Origin: Gordius sp. MW1
Lineage: Eukaryota; Nematomorpha; Gordioida; Gordea; Gordiidae
DNA: 64,000 nt
Assembly (NCBI GenBank): GCA_964036665.1
Contig: OZ038526.1
Location: 24,366,001-24,430,000, forward strand
Reading direction: 5' to 3'
Shown: in pieces, positions 1 through 9,846 of the stretch
Numbering within the stretch: the stretch's first letter is position 1
Layout of the letters: every line of letters starts with the position of its first letter
The notes under the pieces: generated by a model
What the model saw: only the letters and a program-made list of their open reading frames with translations
The model's database searches: none
Told to the model about the DNA's origin: nothing
Program-made: the position numbers and the translations under genes

Positions 1-19
1 AATTGAAGTTTACTTTTAT

Positions 20-915
20 TTTGGTCTATGAATATATTTATTTAGTTTAAATTAATAATTAACTACCACTTCACACTATTTGAATGCAATTTAATAATTA
101 TTTTGTTGGTATATTTTACCTTTCACGAGTCAAATTTAAATTTGCGTCCAAGTTAAAACAATCCGATTAGCTCGAGGCCCTTCCAAAACCTAGGGTTAAA
201 CTTGTCGGGGGAAGCACTTCGAATAGCTGTAGGCCTACGCTTCGGCTGTGACATTGTGTCTCCCTGCGGCCTCTGTCGCCCACCCGTTCTAGAAAACAGT
301 CATCATCCTCTCCACTGCCAATACTGCAAGGGGCGGCATCCCCGTTATTCCACAATAAATAATATAATCGAACAATTTTTGCAAAAAAGCCGGCTTTCCT
401 TAACAATCATCCCGTGGGCTCGTGGCCTAAACGCTTGTTGGGACTTCACGGGGATATATTTGTCAAATCTAACACCTCTTCCGACCTCATCCTACTGAGA
501 GAAAGAAAGTGGAAAAAATACAAATACCTCAGCAAAATTATTTTTGTCCCAGTAGTGGCCACGACCCTCGGTAATTTAGGTCCCGAGGGCAGTTAATTCC
601 TCAAACAAATTTTAAAATATATAACCTCCATTACACACGATCCCAAAAAATTCTTTTACATCAAGCATAAAATTACCATGGAAATAGCAAAATTCGATGC
701 AATCTCAATCCATGGCTCGATGCCACCTCATTAATAAATCTAAGAAATATGTCCCGTGTATTTTTCAATGTAAGATTCATAACCTTTGACCCGCCACCTT
801 AAATCCAACCCGACCTAACACGAAAGCATTTTAATTTTGTCAACTGGAGCCTAACCCGATCCGAATGCATTATAAAATTCTCAACCCGAACCTGACACGA
901 CCCAAAGTCATTTCA
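20..915. repeat. Dispersed CCCGACCCGA-type repeat, left copy, interrupted
   Basis: Bases about 20-165 and 745-910 match about 45985-46115 and 46215-46330 in the same order and orientation. Shared stretches include the run around 'cacactattt' and the block around 'aagattcataacctttgacc' followed by degenerate ACCCGACCC motifs. The copy at 46 kb lacks the 170-740 segment, so that segment is probably an insertion in this copy. The family is unnamed here and no coding capacity is seen in the shared parts. Confidence 0.6.
202..596 (+). pseudogene. Relic of a retroelement-encoded C-terminal domain
   Basis: Two overlapping frames (202-498, then the frame of 414-596) together read like the C-terminal region common in reverse-transcriptase-bearing elements of invertebrates. 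In order there is a Cys/His-rich part with 'HCQYCKGRHPRYSTINNII', then 'IPWARGLNACWDFT', then 'KYKYLSKIIFVPVVATTLG' and 'LGPEG'. A frameshift near 470-500 separates the last part, and no reverse transcriptase domain remains. The family recognition is from memory of its conserved pattern (PW...WD.T, then F.PV...T.G..GPE) and is not a database result. The block is GC-richer than its surroundings, which fits an insertion. Related relics lie at 1155-1215, 31191-31394 and 46690-46925. Confidence 0.5.
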
Positions 916-1154
916 AAATTGTCGGGTACCGTGATAGCCGCGGAGTTCTCTAATGCCTTTAAAAATTGCAACATGTCAGTTGATGAAGAAGCTCGCCACA
1001 CGTTGCACTGGAGGTTGAATAAATTTAGACACTTGCGACACTAAAATGAACCAAATCACATTCAAACCTGAACGTCAGATACTTTCCTTTAAGGTCGAAT
1101 GCTTTCTGATCCTCATCAGTCTTATGAAAAAATGGTCACCCTTTAAAATGGGAC

Positions 1155-1215
1155 TTCACAAGCATCGACTTGCTTGCCCCCTCTAATCTTAATTATGCCA
1201 TAGGCCCTCTAACAG
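1155..1215 (+). pseudogene. Short relic of the same retroelement domain
   Basis: From 1164 the frame reads 'IDLLAPSNLNYAIGPL', which parallels 'LIDLFAPSDFNYDSM' at about 31.2 kb and 'FAPSHFNYDPIAIAEG' on the minus strand at about 46.9 kb. Only this motif survives. The rest of 916-1454 shows no gene, but contains a GC-rich inverted repeat (ggcccggcc/ggccgggc, about 1393-1419). Confidence 0.35.
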
Positions 1216-1454
1216 TCTAGTATTACCTGCTTTTATTATAATTTAAAATCTAGACCAATTTTATTTTCCTTGAAGTACTAATGCATTTCTTTGTTTTATA
1301 TTCATAATTTGAAAAAGTGCAAAATAACATTCTAACTGTTTTAATTATCTAGGCCCAATCCCGATCCTAAGTTTTAAAAAGTCATATTTTAGGCCCGGCC
1401 TAGATAGCCGGCCGGGCTTGGGTCTATGGGCCGCAGGCTGACCCGGCTTATGTC

Positions 1455-2687
1455 AATCCCTTTCTATGAACGTAGTTGGAGACTTTATGGAAATATAGGG
1501 TTCGGGCAAAGATTATAAAAATAACGTAAGGACGGGTGGGTGGCAAAATCAAGTTTCTTAAATCTTTTCCCAGAAACAATTACATAAAAAATAACCAAAA
1601 TAATACACTATCTAAAAAATCTCATTAAGCCCGAATCGCCTGAGTCTTATCATCGTACCCGCCCTAAAAAAGAATTTACCTCACGTCAATGTTACATAGT
1701 AGTGGTGTTAAATTGCTAACTAGCTTCAACTCCAAAGAGCACGCACACTGAGCTGTTTAATATGCTCGTTAGCACAATGAGTGCTCGCTGTTCGGTGCAC
1801 TAGGCAGAACAGTAGCCTATAAAATCGAGAGGCGAGTGGAAGCCGCAAAATCTGTTCAAGCATTGAGCAGATTGCCCGAGCAGTAAATTCGAGCAGATAG
1901 CAGATTTAATAGAAGCAATTGCTATGAGTTAGTAGCTTTAAATATTTGCTCATATAAATAAATTAAGAACTTTGCCCCCTCACTTTTTTGTCCCGTTGGT
2001 TTACCCCCCCCCCCCCCTCCCCCCCCCATTTTATTTACTCTCGTTTTTACCCGGGGGGGGGGAGGTAATTTGCCAGCCTTCTCTATTTCTTCCCTCTTTC
2101 TCACCTTGCCCCCCCCCCAATTTTACCCATTTTCTCACCGGGAGTGGGGGGACAAAAAAGGGAGGGGCAAAGTTTTTAATGTATATAATATGTGAAAAAT
2201 ATTTAAAGCTACTAACTCGTAGCAATTGCTTCTATTAAATCTGCTCTAATTTACTGCTCGGGCAATCTGCATGCTTGAACAGATTTTGCGGCTTCCACTC
2301 GCCTCTCGATTTTATAGACTATTGTTCTGCCTAGTTCAGCGAACAGCGAGCACTCATTGTGCTAACGAGCATATTAAACAGCTCAGTGTGCGTGCTCGCG
2401 TTTGGATTTGAAGCTAGTGAGCCATATAACACCACTACCCATATGTAACATTGACGTGAGATAAATTCTTATTTTAGGGCGGGTACGATGATAAGATTCG
2501 GGCAATTCGGGCTTAATGAGATTTTTTAGTTATTGTATTATTTTGTTAATTTCTGTGATTGTTTATGGGAAAAGATTTAAAAAACTTGATTTTGCCACCC
2601 ACCCGTGCCCAAGTTATCTTTTATCTTTGCCCGAAACCCTCTATTTTTATAAAGTCTCCAACTAGGTTCATGGAAAGGGGTTGAAAT
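1455..2687. repeat. 1.2 kb near-perfect palindrome (fold-back element)
   Basis: The left arm (about 1455-2000) and the reverse complement of the right arm (about 2155-2687) match for roughly 530 bases with few differences. They share, for example, 'gagcacgcacactgagctg', 'atgctcgttagcacaatgag' and 'aaaatcgagaggcgagtgg'. The roughly 155 bp centre contains runs of C and G of 8-14 bases that could themselves pair. No transposase or target-site duplication is seen. Parts of the arms recur at about 38095-38270, so this is a mobile or amplified family. Short frames inside it (for example 1922-2238) are products of the homopolymers. Confidence 0.8.
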
Positions 2688-2689
2688 AT

Positions 2690-2925
2690 TTATAATTATG
2701 TCACCCTTTAAATGTTTGTAATTCTCATGTGCCGTCTAGACATTATACAAAAGCGTCATGCCCTAATTGACACAATTGATGCCAGTGTTAAATTTTATTT
2801 TAATATCTTTTAATCTTTTTAACAAATCCAATTTGGTTTAACAAAGCTTCCCCAATTCGCAATCATTTTTATTCCCCTATCATTCGTCGCTATCGCTAAG
2901 CTATTATTTATTTTTATAATAATAA
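2690..2925. repeat. Dispersed repeat, inverted copy of about 37860-38110
   Basis: Read on the minus strand, this stretch matches about 37860-38110: 'cttagcgatagcgacga', a block around 'gaattgg', 'tttaacact', and then a match to 'ttccatgaacct'. In both places it continues into sequence shared with the palindrome arms, so the palindrome is part of a longer repeat unit. No coding content is seen. Confidence 0.55.
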
Positions 2926-3016
2926 TTTATACCTTCCTTTTTTGCTATTTTTTTTTTAAATAAGTATTAAGAGATCACAGATTGACTAATTGAATTAAAT
3001 GTATATGATAATTAGA

Positions 3017-3235
3017 AAGATAAGGATAATTAATCTTTATTAAATAGTAGGGCCAGGGAGCGGACATAAGTAAAACAAATTTAAGACAAAAGAATTAATA
3101 GAAGTAAAACATATGGTTTTTACCAACTCGACTTTGGCTTACAATACTAAAATATTTAATCATAGCAATAATATAATCTGTACAAAAGGATATACAAATA
3201 AAAGTTATACTAAATTAAACTAATCTTCTTTCATG
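3017..3235. repeat. Direct repeat A, copy 1
   Basis: About 220 bases from 'aaggataattaat' to 'aaattaaacta.tcttctttca' recur at 4006-4226 with roughly 90% identity by eye, in the same orientation about 990 bases away. No terminal motifs or genes are seen. It may be a segmental duplication or the ends of a degraded element whose interior is 3236-4005. Confidence 0.75.
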
Positions 3236-3352
3236 TATTCATATATACGACATCTTTCCCTTTAAAAAATTGAAGGCTCCCTCTGGTTTTGTTCTTGAAC
3301 ATTCTCATGTGCTCCATCAACAATGTGTAACATTCAATAAAATCATGAAGCG

Positions 3353-3560
3353 GGCTAGCTGTAAAGGTGAGATGGGGTGGAATTTGGGAGGGGAAATAGG
3401 GAGGGTTTGAGGGTTGGACGTTGCAAAGTGGGTTTTGGGGAAGCTAGTTCCAAGAATGGGCTAGATGTGAAGGTGCGGTGAGGAGAATATGGAGGGCTTG
3501 AAAGTGAAGATATAGAAAATTGGGTCCTGGGGAAGCTAGTGGCAGGGGTGAATTGATGTG
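3353..3560. repeat. Purine-rich tandem duplication
   Basis: Two units of about 105-115 bases follow one another, each holding 'gggctag' + 'tg.aaggtg', a 'ggagggtttga/ggagggcttga' block and ending with 'ggggaagctagt'. The minus strand is open across both units (3355-3570) and gives a Pro/Ser/Thr-rich peptide with an internal repeat. The composition, lack of neighbours and lack of splice context make a real gene unlikely. Confidence 0.5.
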
Positions 3561-4005
3561 GTTTTTTCATTTAAAGCTTTGTGTTCATGGCATACTCTTG
3601 AAATACCTAATTTATAAACTGTGGGAATAATCCTATCCTTCCCGCTATGTAAATAGGCAAGAGAAATAAGTTAGTACATCCCTGCACTGTGAACTAAATG
3701 CCTTCAACATTATGAGATAATTAACTATTAAATTGGGGTCCATAGAATAATGTTGTTTATTTCATTGTATTAACATCATAAGTTCTTATTTTCCCTTTTC
3801 CTCCTTTTTCAGCATTGAATTCCTTCTTCATTATATTATCTATGCATACTTCTTGAACATTCCTTTTCATCCTTATTATACTATCTAGAATTTCACTTTT
3901 TGTTCAATAACTCTTATCATTGTTGATGTTGTTTGAACGTTGGCGTATCGTTCGTTACTCGTTTATTGGGGCCTTGGGTTCTTCTTCGTCTATCACCACT
4001 GATAA

Positions 4006-4226
4006 ATATAAGGATAATTAATTAAATAATAGGGCCAGGAAGGGGACATATTAACGAATAATAAAACAAATTTAAGACAAAAGAATTAATAGAAGTAAAA
4101 CATATGGTTTTCACCAACTTGACTTTGGCTTACAGTATTAAAATATTTAATTATAGCAATAATATAATCTGTAGAAAATGATATACAAACAAAAGTTATA
4201 CTAAATTAAACTATTCTTCTTTCACG
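4006..4226. repeat. Direct repeat A, copy 2
   Basis: This is the second copy of the 3017-3235 block. Downstream, 4230-5490 shows no gene: it is AT-rich with one GC-rich island (about 4905-5000) carrying degenerate 'cggccgagctcg' and 'gggccgaccc' motifs like those near 0.8, 17.4, 37.1 and 62.4 kb. Confidence 0.75.
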
Positions 4227-5493
4227 GTTGGCGGTTTTTTTTAAATAAACATGGTTCCATTCCACCCATGGTATGTGGATAAAAAGTATGTATAGACCAT
4301 CAATAATGCTAAAACAATGATCTGGCCAAATTTGGTTGCAATTAGTCGGAAACTTTCCAAGATCATAGCGGCCAAAGAAAATTAATTTATACATTTATAT
4401 AGATTGAAGCTTTTATGGATCGCATTTATAGATTATTATTGGTGATTTGTATGGATCAACAAACGCTAAAGACGCATTTTATATAAATTCAAAGTTCCTA
4501 TCTAATTATTTCATTAAAAAGTTAGATCATTTATTTTTATATTTAAAAACTATTTTACAATGTAAATATACAATATATATATGATTGATATTAATCGTAA
4601 TATAAAACAAGGATAAGTTTGGAATAAAGACTTTCTCTTGCTACAATTTTTCAACTTTAAAAATGTTAACATGATAATCTAAATTTATAAAATTAATTTT
4701 ATTTAAAGGTTTAAAATTAATAAGCCTGAGAATTGTTTAAATTCTTTATTTAAAAGTTCAAAAAGCTATTATGGATATTCACCAAATTATCGTAGACAAG
4801 GGGAGGGACAGGCCTTTAAACGCTATATTGTGTACGCTGCGCCAGGATATATAATTTATATCGAGTTGATTTAAATCATATATTATAAATAGGTTGCCCT
4901 AGGTATATTTCGGGCCGAGCTCGAATCTCGGGTGGGGCTGCCTTATAAGGGCCGACCCAACCCTAATTATTCTACTAAATTTTGCTCGAGCCTAGCCCGA
5001 CTTGGGCCGGTAACATAATGTAAGTACAATTTTTTAAAGAAACAAATTTACCTCAAGAAATCCTGCGTACGCTCATACCCTAATCATTCCAAATATGTCT
5101 AGGATTGAAAAGGGCAGACTTCATTAATAATTTTATTTTAGTGCGGCCAAAATAGAGGTTATTTTTATTCTTTCTGTTTTTATAATTTGCCGCATAATTT
5201 TTTACAAAGGGACCAATATTTAAATTCTAATGGTGAAGGGCGGCCTCTTCAGAAATTGTTCCTTTTTAAATTTTGTAACGTCCTTCATTTATAAAAAGTC
5301 GGAAATCGAAAATAGATTTCTACCTAAGTTCTAAGTCCCCTTCAACTAATACGAAATATTGTTAATTTAATATTTTGCACTAAATCTTTGATCAGTGTAC
5401 AAAACAACACAACCATAATTTAAATTTAACGAACACATTTATATCTATTTTTATTTTATTTGGTCATTTGTCTCCTAAAAAAATCAAAATGTT

Positions 5494-8400
5494 TTGGAAA
5501 CTTCTAGCAGGTTACATAATTATAACTATCCAATATTATTTAGAAAAACACTACCTACGACGGTCCCAAGTCCGTGTGCAAAGAATGGAGGGTTGGCGTC
5601 AGGTCGAAAACCGGCTATAAAAACCAACTCCAAAATTATGATAGTTTTAAACAAGGTTTTACAAGAAAAGGTTAGGGCGTCCTCCACAAACGACGCGCAC
5701 TGCCTACCCCGCCCGTGCAATGTGAAAAATACACTAGGGTTACAGCCCCAATTCACAACGAATACGGTTAGGAATTTAGTTGTTGAACGAATGCGAATAA
5801 CGTGCTGCGATGTGGGAACGTTGACGGGGAAGAGCATCGAGGTCGCACAAATGCTAAAAAGAAGAAAGGTACACATCGCCTGTGGAACTGAACGAAAGCT
5901 AGGGAATTAGGAGAAGGTTACAAGCTTTTCTACAGTGGATAATCAAACCGTAGAAACGGGGTCGGTATCGTTCTAAGCAAATCGTTCAAGGATAAGGTAG
6001 TGGAAGTCAAGCGTTGTTCCTACCGGCTAATGTGGGTGAAGATTGCAGATCAAGGGGGCCTCCTAACCATGGGCGTAGCCAGGTTTTGGATTAAGGGGGG
6101 GGGGGCCAAATGTTTAAAAGTTCAATCAGGGGGGGGGGCAAAACCTAAATTTTTGTCATCTACACCCATGCTCCTAACCTTTATGTGCGCGTATGCTCCC
6201 CAAATTGGGTGTTCGGAATCAGAGAAAGACATATTCTTCGATTCATTATAAAAGGAAAATACAAGGAATAGGACTGAGAGAAAGGCTAATTATTGGGGCA
6301 GATTTCAACGCTCACATAAGGAAAGATCGCCTCGGGTATGAACGGAATCATGGAGGCTATTGGCATGGTCTGAAGAACGTAGAAGTAGAAAAACTTCTCC
6401 ATGTATCCTCAGCATATGACATGGTGATCGTTAACACCTATTTTCAAAAACGCGAATATCATATTGTGACCTATAGAAGTGGGAAGCATTTCAGTCAAAT
6501 TGACTATTTGCTTCTACGGCAAAAGATGGAGTATCAAGGATTGCAAGGTAATACCGGGAGAAGAAATCGCAAGGCAACATCGTCCCCTTGTTATGGATCT
6601 TGACAGAAGAGTATTTTTCGAGAGAAGAAAGGTAAATGAACCTTGAATTCGATACGAAAGACTAAAGGATACATCGACGAACGAATACCATCAAAACCCC
6701 TCCTCACTCTTATGTGCAAGGAAGTTGCAAAGGGACGTAGACGACGTTTGGGAGACTCTATCTAAGGCCATTAAGGGACCAGCGATTTGTGTTCTAAAAC
6801 AGACCAAAGGAGGCAAAGCTATGAATAGGGGATCTGTGGTGGTGGGATCAATCGGTTAGGGATTTCATCGAAAGAAAGAAAAACCCATATAGACGGTGGC
6901 ATAAATCAAAAAAGTCGGAGGATTATCAAGAATATAGGGACGCAAAGAGGGCCGCAAAAAATGCCGTTGCAAAAGAGAAGACTGCCGCCTACACCGAGAT
7001 GGCAAACAAACTGGATCATAAAGAGGGCGATAGGCTTATGTACAATTGCCAAGATAAGGAACAAGAAAAGTCGCGATATCGGAGTTGTTAAAATAGTCAA
7101 ACGAGAAGGGTCAAAACTTATTCAAGCCGAAAGAAGTGATTAAAAGATGGAAAAGATATTTTAAGAAACTTATGAATATTGCAAATGACAAGGATTCCCT
7201 TGCCAAAATTGAGCCAAATATAAGTATGGTCGAACTCTTTCAGGAGGATGGAGTTAGGACACAGATGAACAAGATGCAAAAAGGAAAAGCAAATGGCCCA
7301 GATAGAATACCTATGGAAGCATTGCTCGGATGTCGTGAAGAAGGAGTCACCACCATGACGAACCTCCTTAACAAGATATTGGTAGAAGAGCGAATTCCTA
7401 ATCAATGGAGAGCAAGCACGATTATACCCTTATTTAAAGGCAAAGGAGACCCTCAAGACTATGGCAATTACAGAGGTATCAAGCTAACTTGCCATTCCTT
7501 GAAGCTTATGGAAAGGTACTTAGTAACAAGGCTGAAAAACGAGGTGGAGATATCGACTAATATGACCCAATCTTCGCACTAAGACAAATGATGGATAAGT
7601 ATGGTGAAAAGAGGAAAGACCTACATATAGTCTTTATCGACTTGGAGAAAGCTTATAACACGGTCCCCCACGATTTAATATGGTGGTGCCTGAGAAAACA
7701 AAATATCCCTGACGCATATATACGGCTTATGAAAATATTTATGAAGCCTCAAACTCTTGCGTTAGGACGACAGTTGGAGACTCTAAACCTTTTGGGGTTA
7801 AAATTGGATTACATCAATGATCTGCTTTAAGTCCCTTTTTATTTGATATAATTTTAGACACGATAACGAGGGACATTCAAAAACCATCGCCATGGTGTAT
7901 GCTATATGCCGATGATATAGTGCTATGCGAGGAAACAAGGGAGAAAGTATTCGAAGAAGCCGAAAAGTGGTCAAAGCGCTTAGCTAGATATGGTTTAAAG
8001 GTCAACGATCAAAAAACGGTATACATGGAATTGGACGGTAGACCATCTAAAGTACCCAAAAGTAGACATGTTTACATACCTCGGCTTGATGCTACATCAA
8101 GAGGGAGGTTGCGCAACAGAAGTCACTGCCCGGATCCAAAGAGGATGGCTTAAATGGCAAACTATATCCGAATGGACAAGAAAATGCCAATATGGTTGAA
8201 GAGCAAAGCTTACAAATCCATCGTAAGACCGGTGTTACTCTTTGGAAGTGAAACATGGGCATTAAACACCACGGGAGGAAAGCTATTACAAGCCACAGAG
8301 ATGAGAATGAAACGGTGGAGCTTGGGGTATACTAAGCTCGACCATATGACGAATGACTTTTTCATGACACAATGGGTATTCAACCTATGGCGGACATGAT

Positions 8401-8660
8401 TAACGAAAATCGGCTAAGGTGGGATGGGCATATTATAAGAAGGGACACGGATGACGTAAATCGAAAAGTACTGGACATGGAGATACCGGGGAAGAAAGGA
8501 AGAGGACGACCCCGGGTCACGTGGGGGCCAGTCGATAAAGTTATGAAAACTAAAGAGATTACTCAAGGCATGGCCCTCACCCGGTCAAGATGGAAAAAAC
8601 TTATCAAAACAAACCCCACGAATGTGGGACAAGAAGAATACTATTTAGAAAACTTTTAAC
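5494..8660 (+). pseudogene. Decayed RTE-like non-LTR retrotransposon
   Basis: The element encodes, in broken frames, an APE-type endonuclease followed by a reverse transcriptase. Endonuclease traces are 'CDVGTLTGKSIEV' (about 5805), 'CAYAPQIGCSESEKD' (about 6185) and 'IIGADFNAHIRKDRLGYE' (about 6290). Reverse transcriptase traces are 'KANGPDRIPMEALL' (about 7288), 'DYGNYRGIKL' (about 7458), 'FIDLEKAYNTVPHDLIWW' (motif A, about 7630), 'MLYADDIVLC' (motif C, about 7899) and the C-terminal 'RGRPRVTW' region (about 8500). Several stops and frameshifts make it inactive. A 103 bp MITE interrupts the endonuclease at 6068-6170. RTE-type elements commonly end in a simple repeat, and this one runs directly into a long TTC array. 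The 5' limit is uncertain; similarity is clear only from about 5790. Confidence 0.85.
6068..6170. mobile_element. hAT-like MITE nested in the LINE
   Basis: A 103 bp insertion splits the endonuclease frame. Its ends are inverted (CATGGGCGTAG / CTACACCCATG), and it is flanked by an exact 8 bp duplication, CTCCTAAC (6060-6067 and 6171-6178). Eight-base duplications are typical of hAT transposons. Inside are two G runs of about 12 and 10 bases. Removing one duplication and the insert restores the expected reading 'LLTFMCAYAPQ'. Similar 'GCGTAGCCAG' starts occur near 38.4 and 51.2 kb. Confidence 0.8.
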
Positions 8661-8663
8661 TTA

Positions 8664-8930
8664 TTCTTCTTCTTCTTCTTCTTCTTCTTCTTCTTCTTCT
8701 TCTTCTTCTTCTTCTTCTTCTTCTTCTTCTTCTTCTTCTTCTTCTTCTTCTTCTTCTTCTTCTTCTTCTTCTTCTTCTTCTTCTTCTTCTTCTTCTTCTT
8801 CTTCTTCTTCTTCTTCTTCTTCTTCTTCTTCTTCTTCTTCTTCTTCTTCTTCTTCTTCTTCTTCTTCTTCTTCTTCTTCTTCTTCTTCTTCTTCTTCTTC
8901 TTCTTCTTCTTCTTCTTCTTCTTCTTCTTC
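8664..8930. repeat. (TTC)n microsatellite, about 89 units
   Basis: An uninterrupted TTC array of about 267 bases is followed by three GTC units. It begins immediately after the 3' end of the plus-strand LINE and ends at the 3' end of a minus-strand LINE fragment. The poly-serine frame through it is an artefact of the repeat. Confidence 0.98.
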
Positions 8931-8939
8931 GTCGTCGTT

Positions 8940-9236
8940 TTAAGGCTGTTTTCCAGGATCTCCTGGGTTGGCCTGTTTTCCCTTAATCCATTTCCTCCAT
9001 TTTACCCGATCATGAGAATCGTGTTTTGTCAGGCCCATTTTTTCCATGTCGTTAGCGAGAACAGAGGCCCATGTTGATTTCGGCCTCCCGCGCTGTTTCT
9101 TTCCAGATACCTCCAAGGAAGTACATCTCTTCACCCAGTCGTCGTCATTCTTCCGCTCCACATGTCCAAACCATCTTAGCCTGTTTTTCCGGATGACCTC
9201 GTTGATTGGTTGATCCCGATTCTTTCTCTGAGTTTA
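8940..9236 (-). pseudogene. 3' end fragment of a second LINE (reverse transcriptase C-terminus)
   Basis: On the minus strand the sequence reads 'VIRKNRLRWFGHVERKNDDD', 'VKRCTSLEVSGKKQRGRPKS' and 'DRVKWRKWIKGKQANPGDPG', then a stop. This is the C-terminal region found after the reverse transcriptase in many RTE-like elements. Everything upstream of about 9236 is missing, as expected for a 5'-truncated insertion. It is not the same family as its neighbour, whose corresponding region reads 'KKGRGRPRVTW'. From 9240 to 9705 no gene is seen. Confidence 0.85.
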
Positions 9237-9709
9237 ACTCTTAACTGGCCCATGCAAACAAATTTTCTAAGGTTTGAGGTTTTCTATATATTTTAAATGA
9301 TTGGTTTAAAAACAATTAATAACATTGCAATTTATCTAATATTTGATGGATGAATCCATGGTCCCTTCTAATGGTAAAAATACATACTTTGTGCCAAGTT
9401 ATTTTATAAAAGACGGCCGATCTTCAAATTGAAATATAAAGCTTAGATTTACCAAGGTCAGAGACCGATGGACTGTCATCAACATAAAAAGTGTACTCAA
9501 GGGTTCTGCATTGTATGGACAAAGCAACCATAACTTTATGCTCATACCGCAATGTTAGACCTCACAGTTTGTTCATCGTTCCAAGTAGTTAACTTATTTT
9601 TTTTACTTATCTTAATATTATTAACAATTTTTCAAGTTAACGTATTTTTGTGTCTCTCAGTGTAACTGTTGCAGGTGACACCGATTTAATTTCCGAAGTG
9701 GGAATTTTT

Positions 9710-9846
9710 TCAAATTTTCTGTTTGTTTGGCAATTTGGAGTCTATTGAGCTCGATAATTTTTTCACATCAATTGGTTCTGTCGAGCCGTTAGTGGTACCT
9801 GTCTGGTTATAGTAAGAGGTGGGATGGGCAGGCATAAACAAGCACC
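9710..9846 (-). CDS. Ig gene exon 9, C-terminal end (tentative)
   Basis: Acceptor AAATTTTAG|GGTGC is in phase with exon 8. The frame has two N-glycosylation sequons (NQT, NGS) and ends 'SKLPNKQKI' before the stop at 9710. A good internal donor (GACAG|GTACC) could instead lead to an anchor-coding exon outside the part recognised here. Confidence 0.4.

Noticed and set aside
1922..2238. Glycine- and proline-rich frames in the palindrome
   Set aside because: Produced by the C/G homopolymers at the palindrome centre.
8590..8943. 117-codon poly-serine open frame
   Set aside because: It is the TTC microsatellite read in one frame after the LINE end; no gene context.
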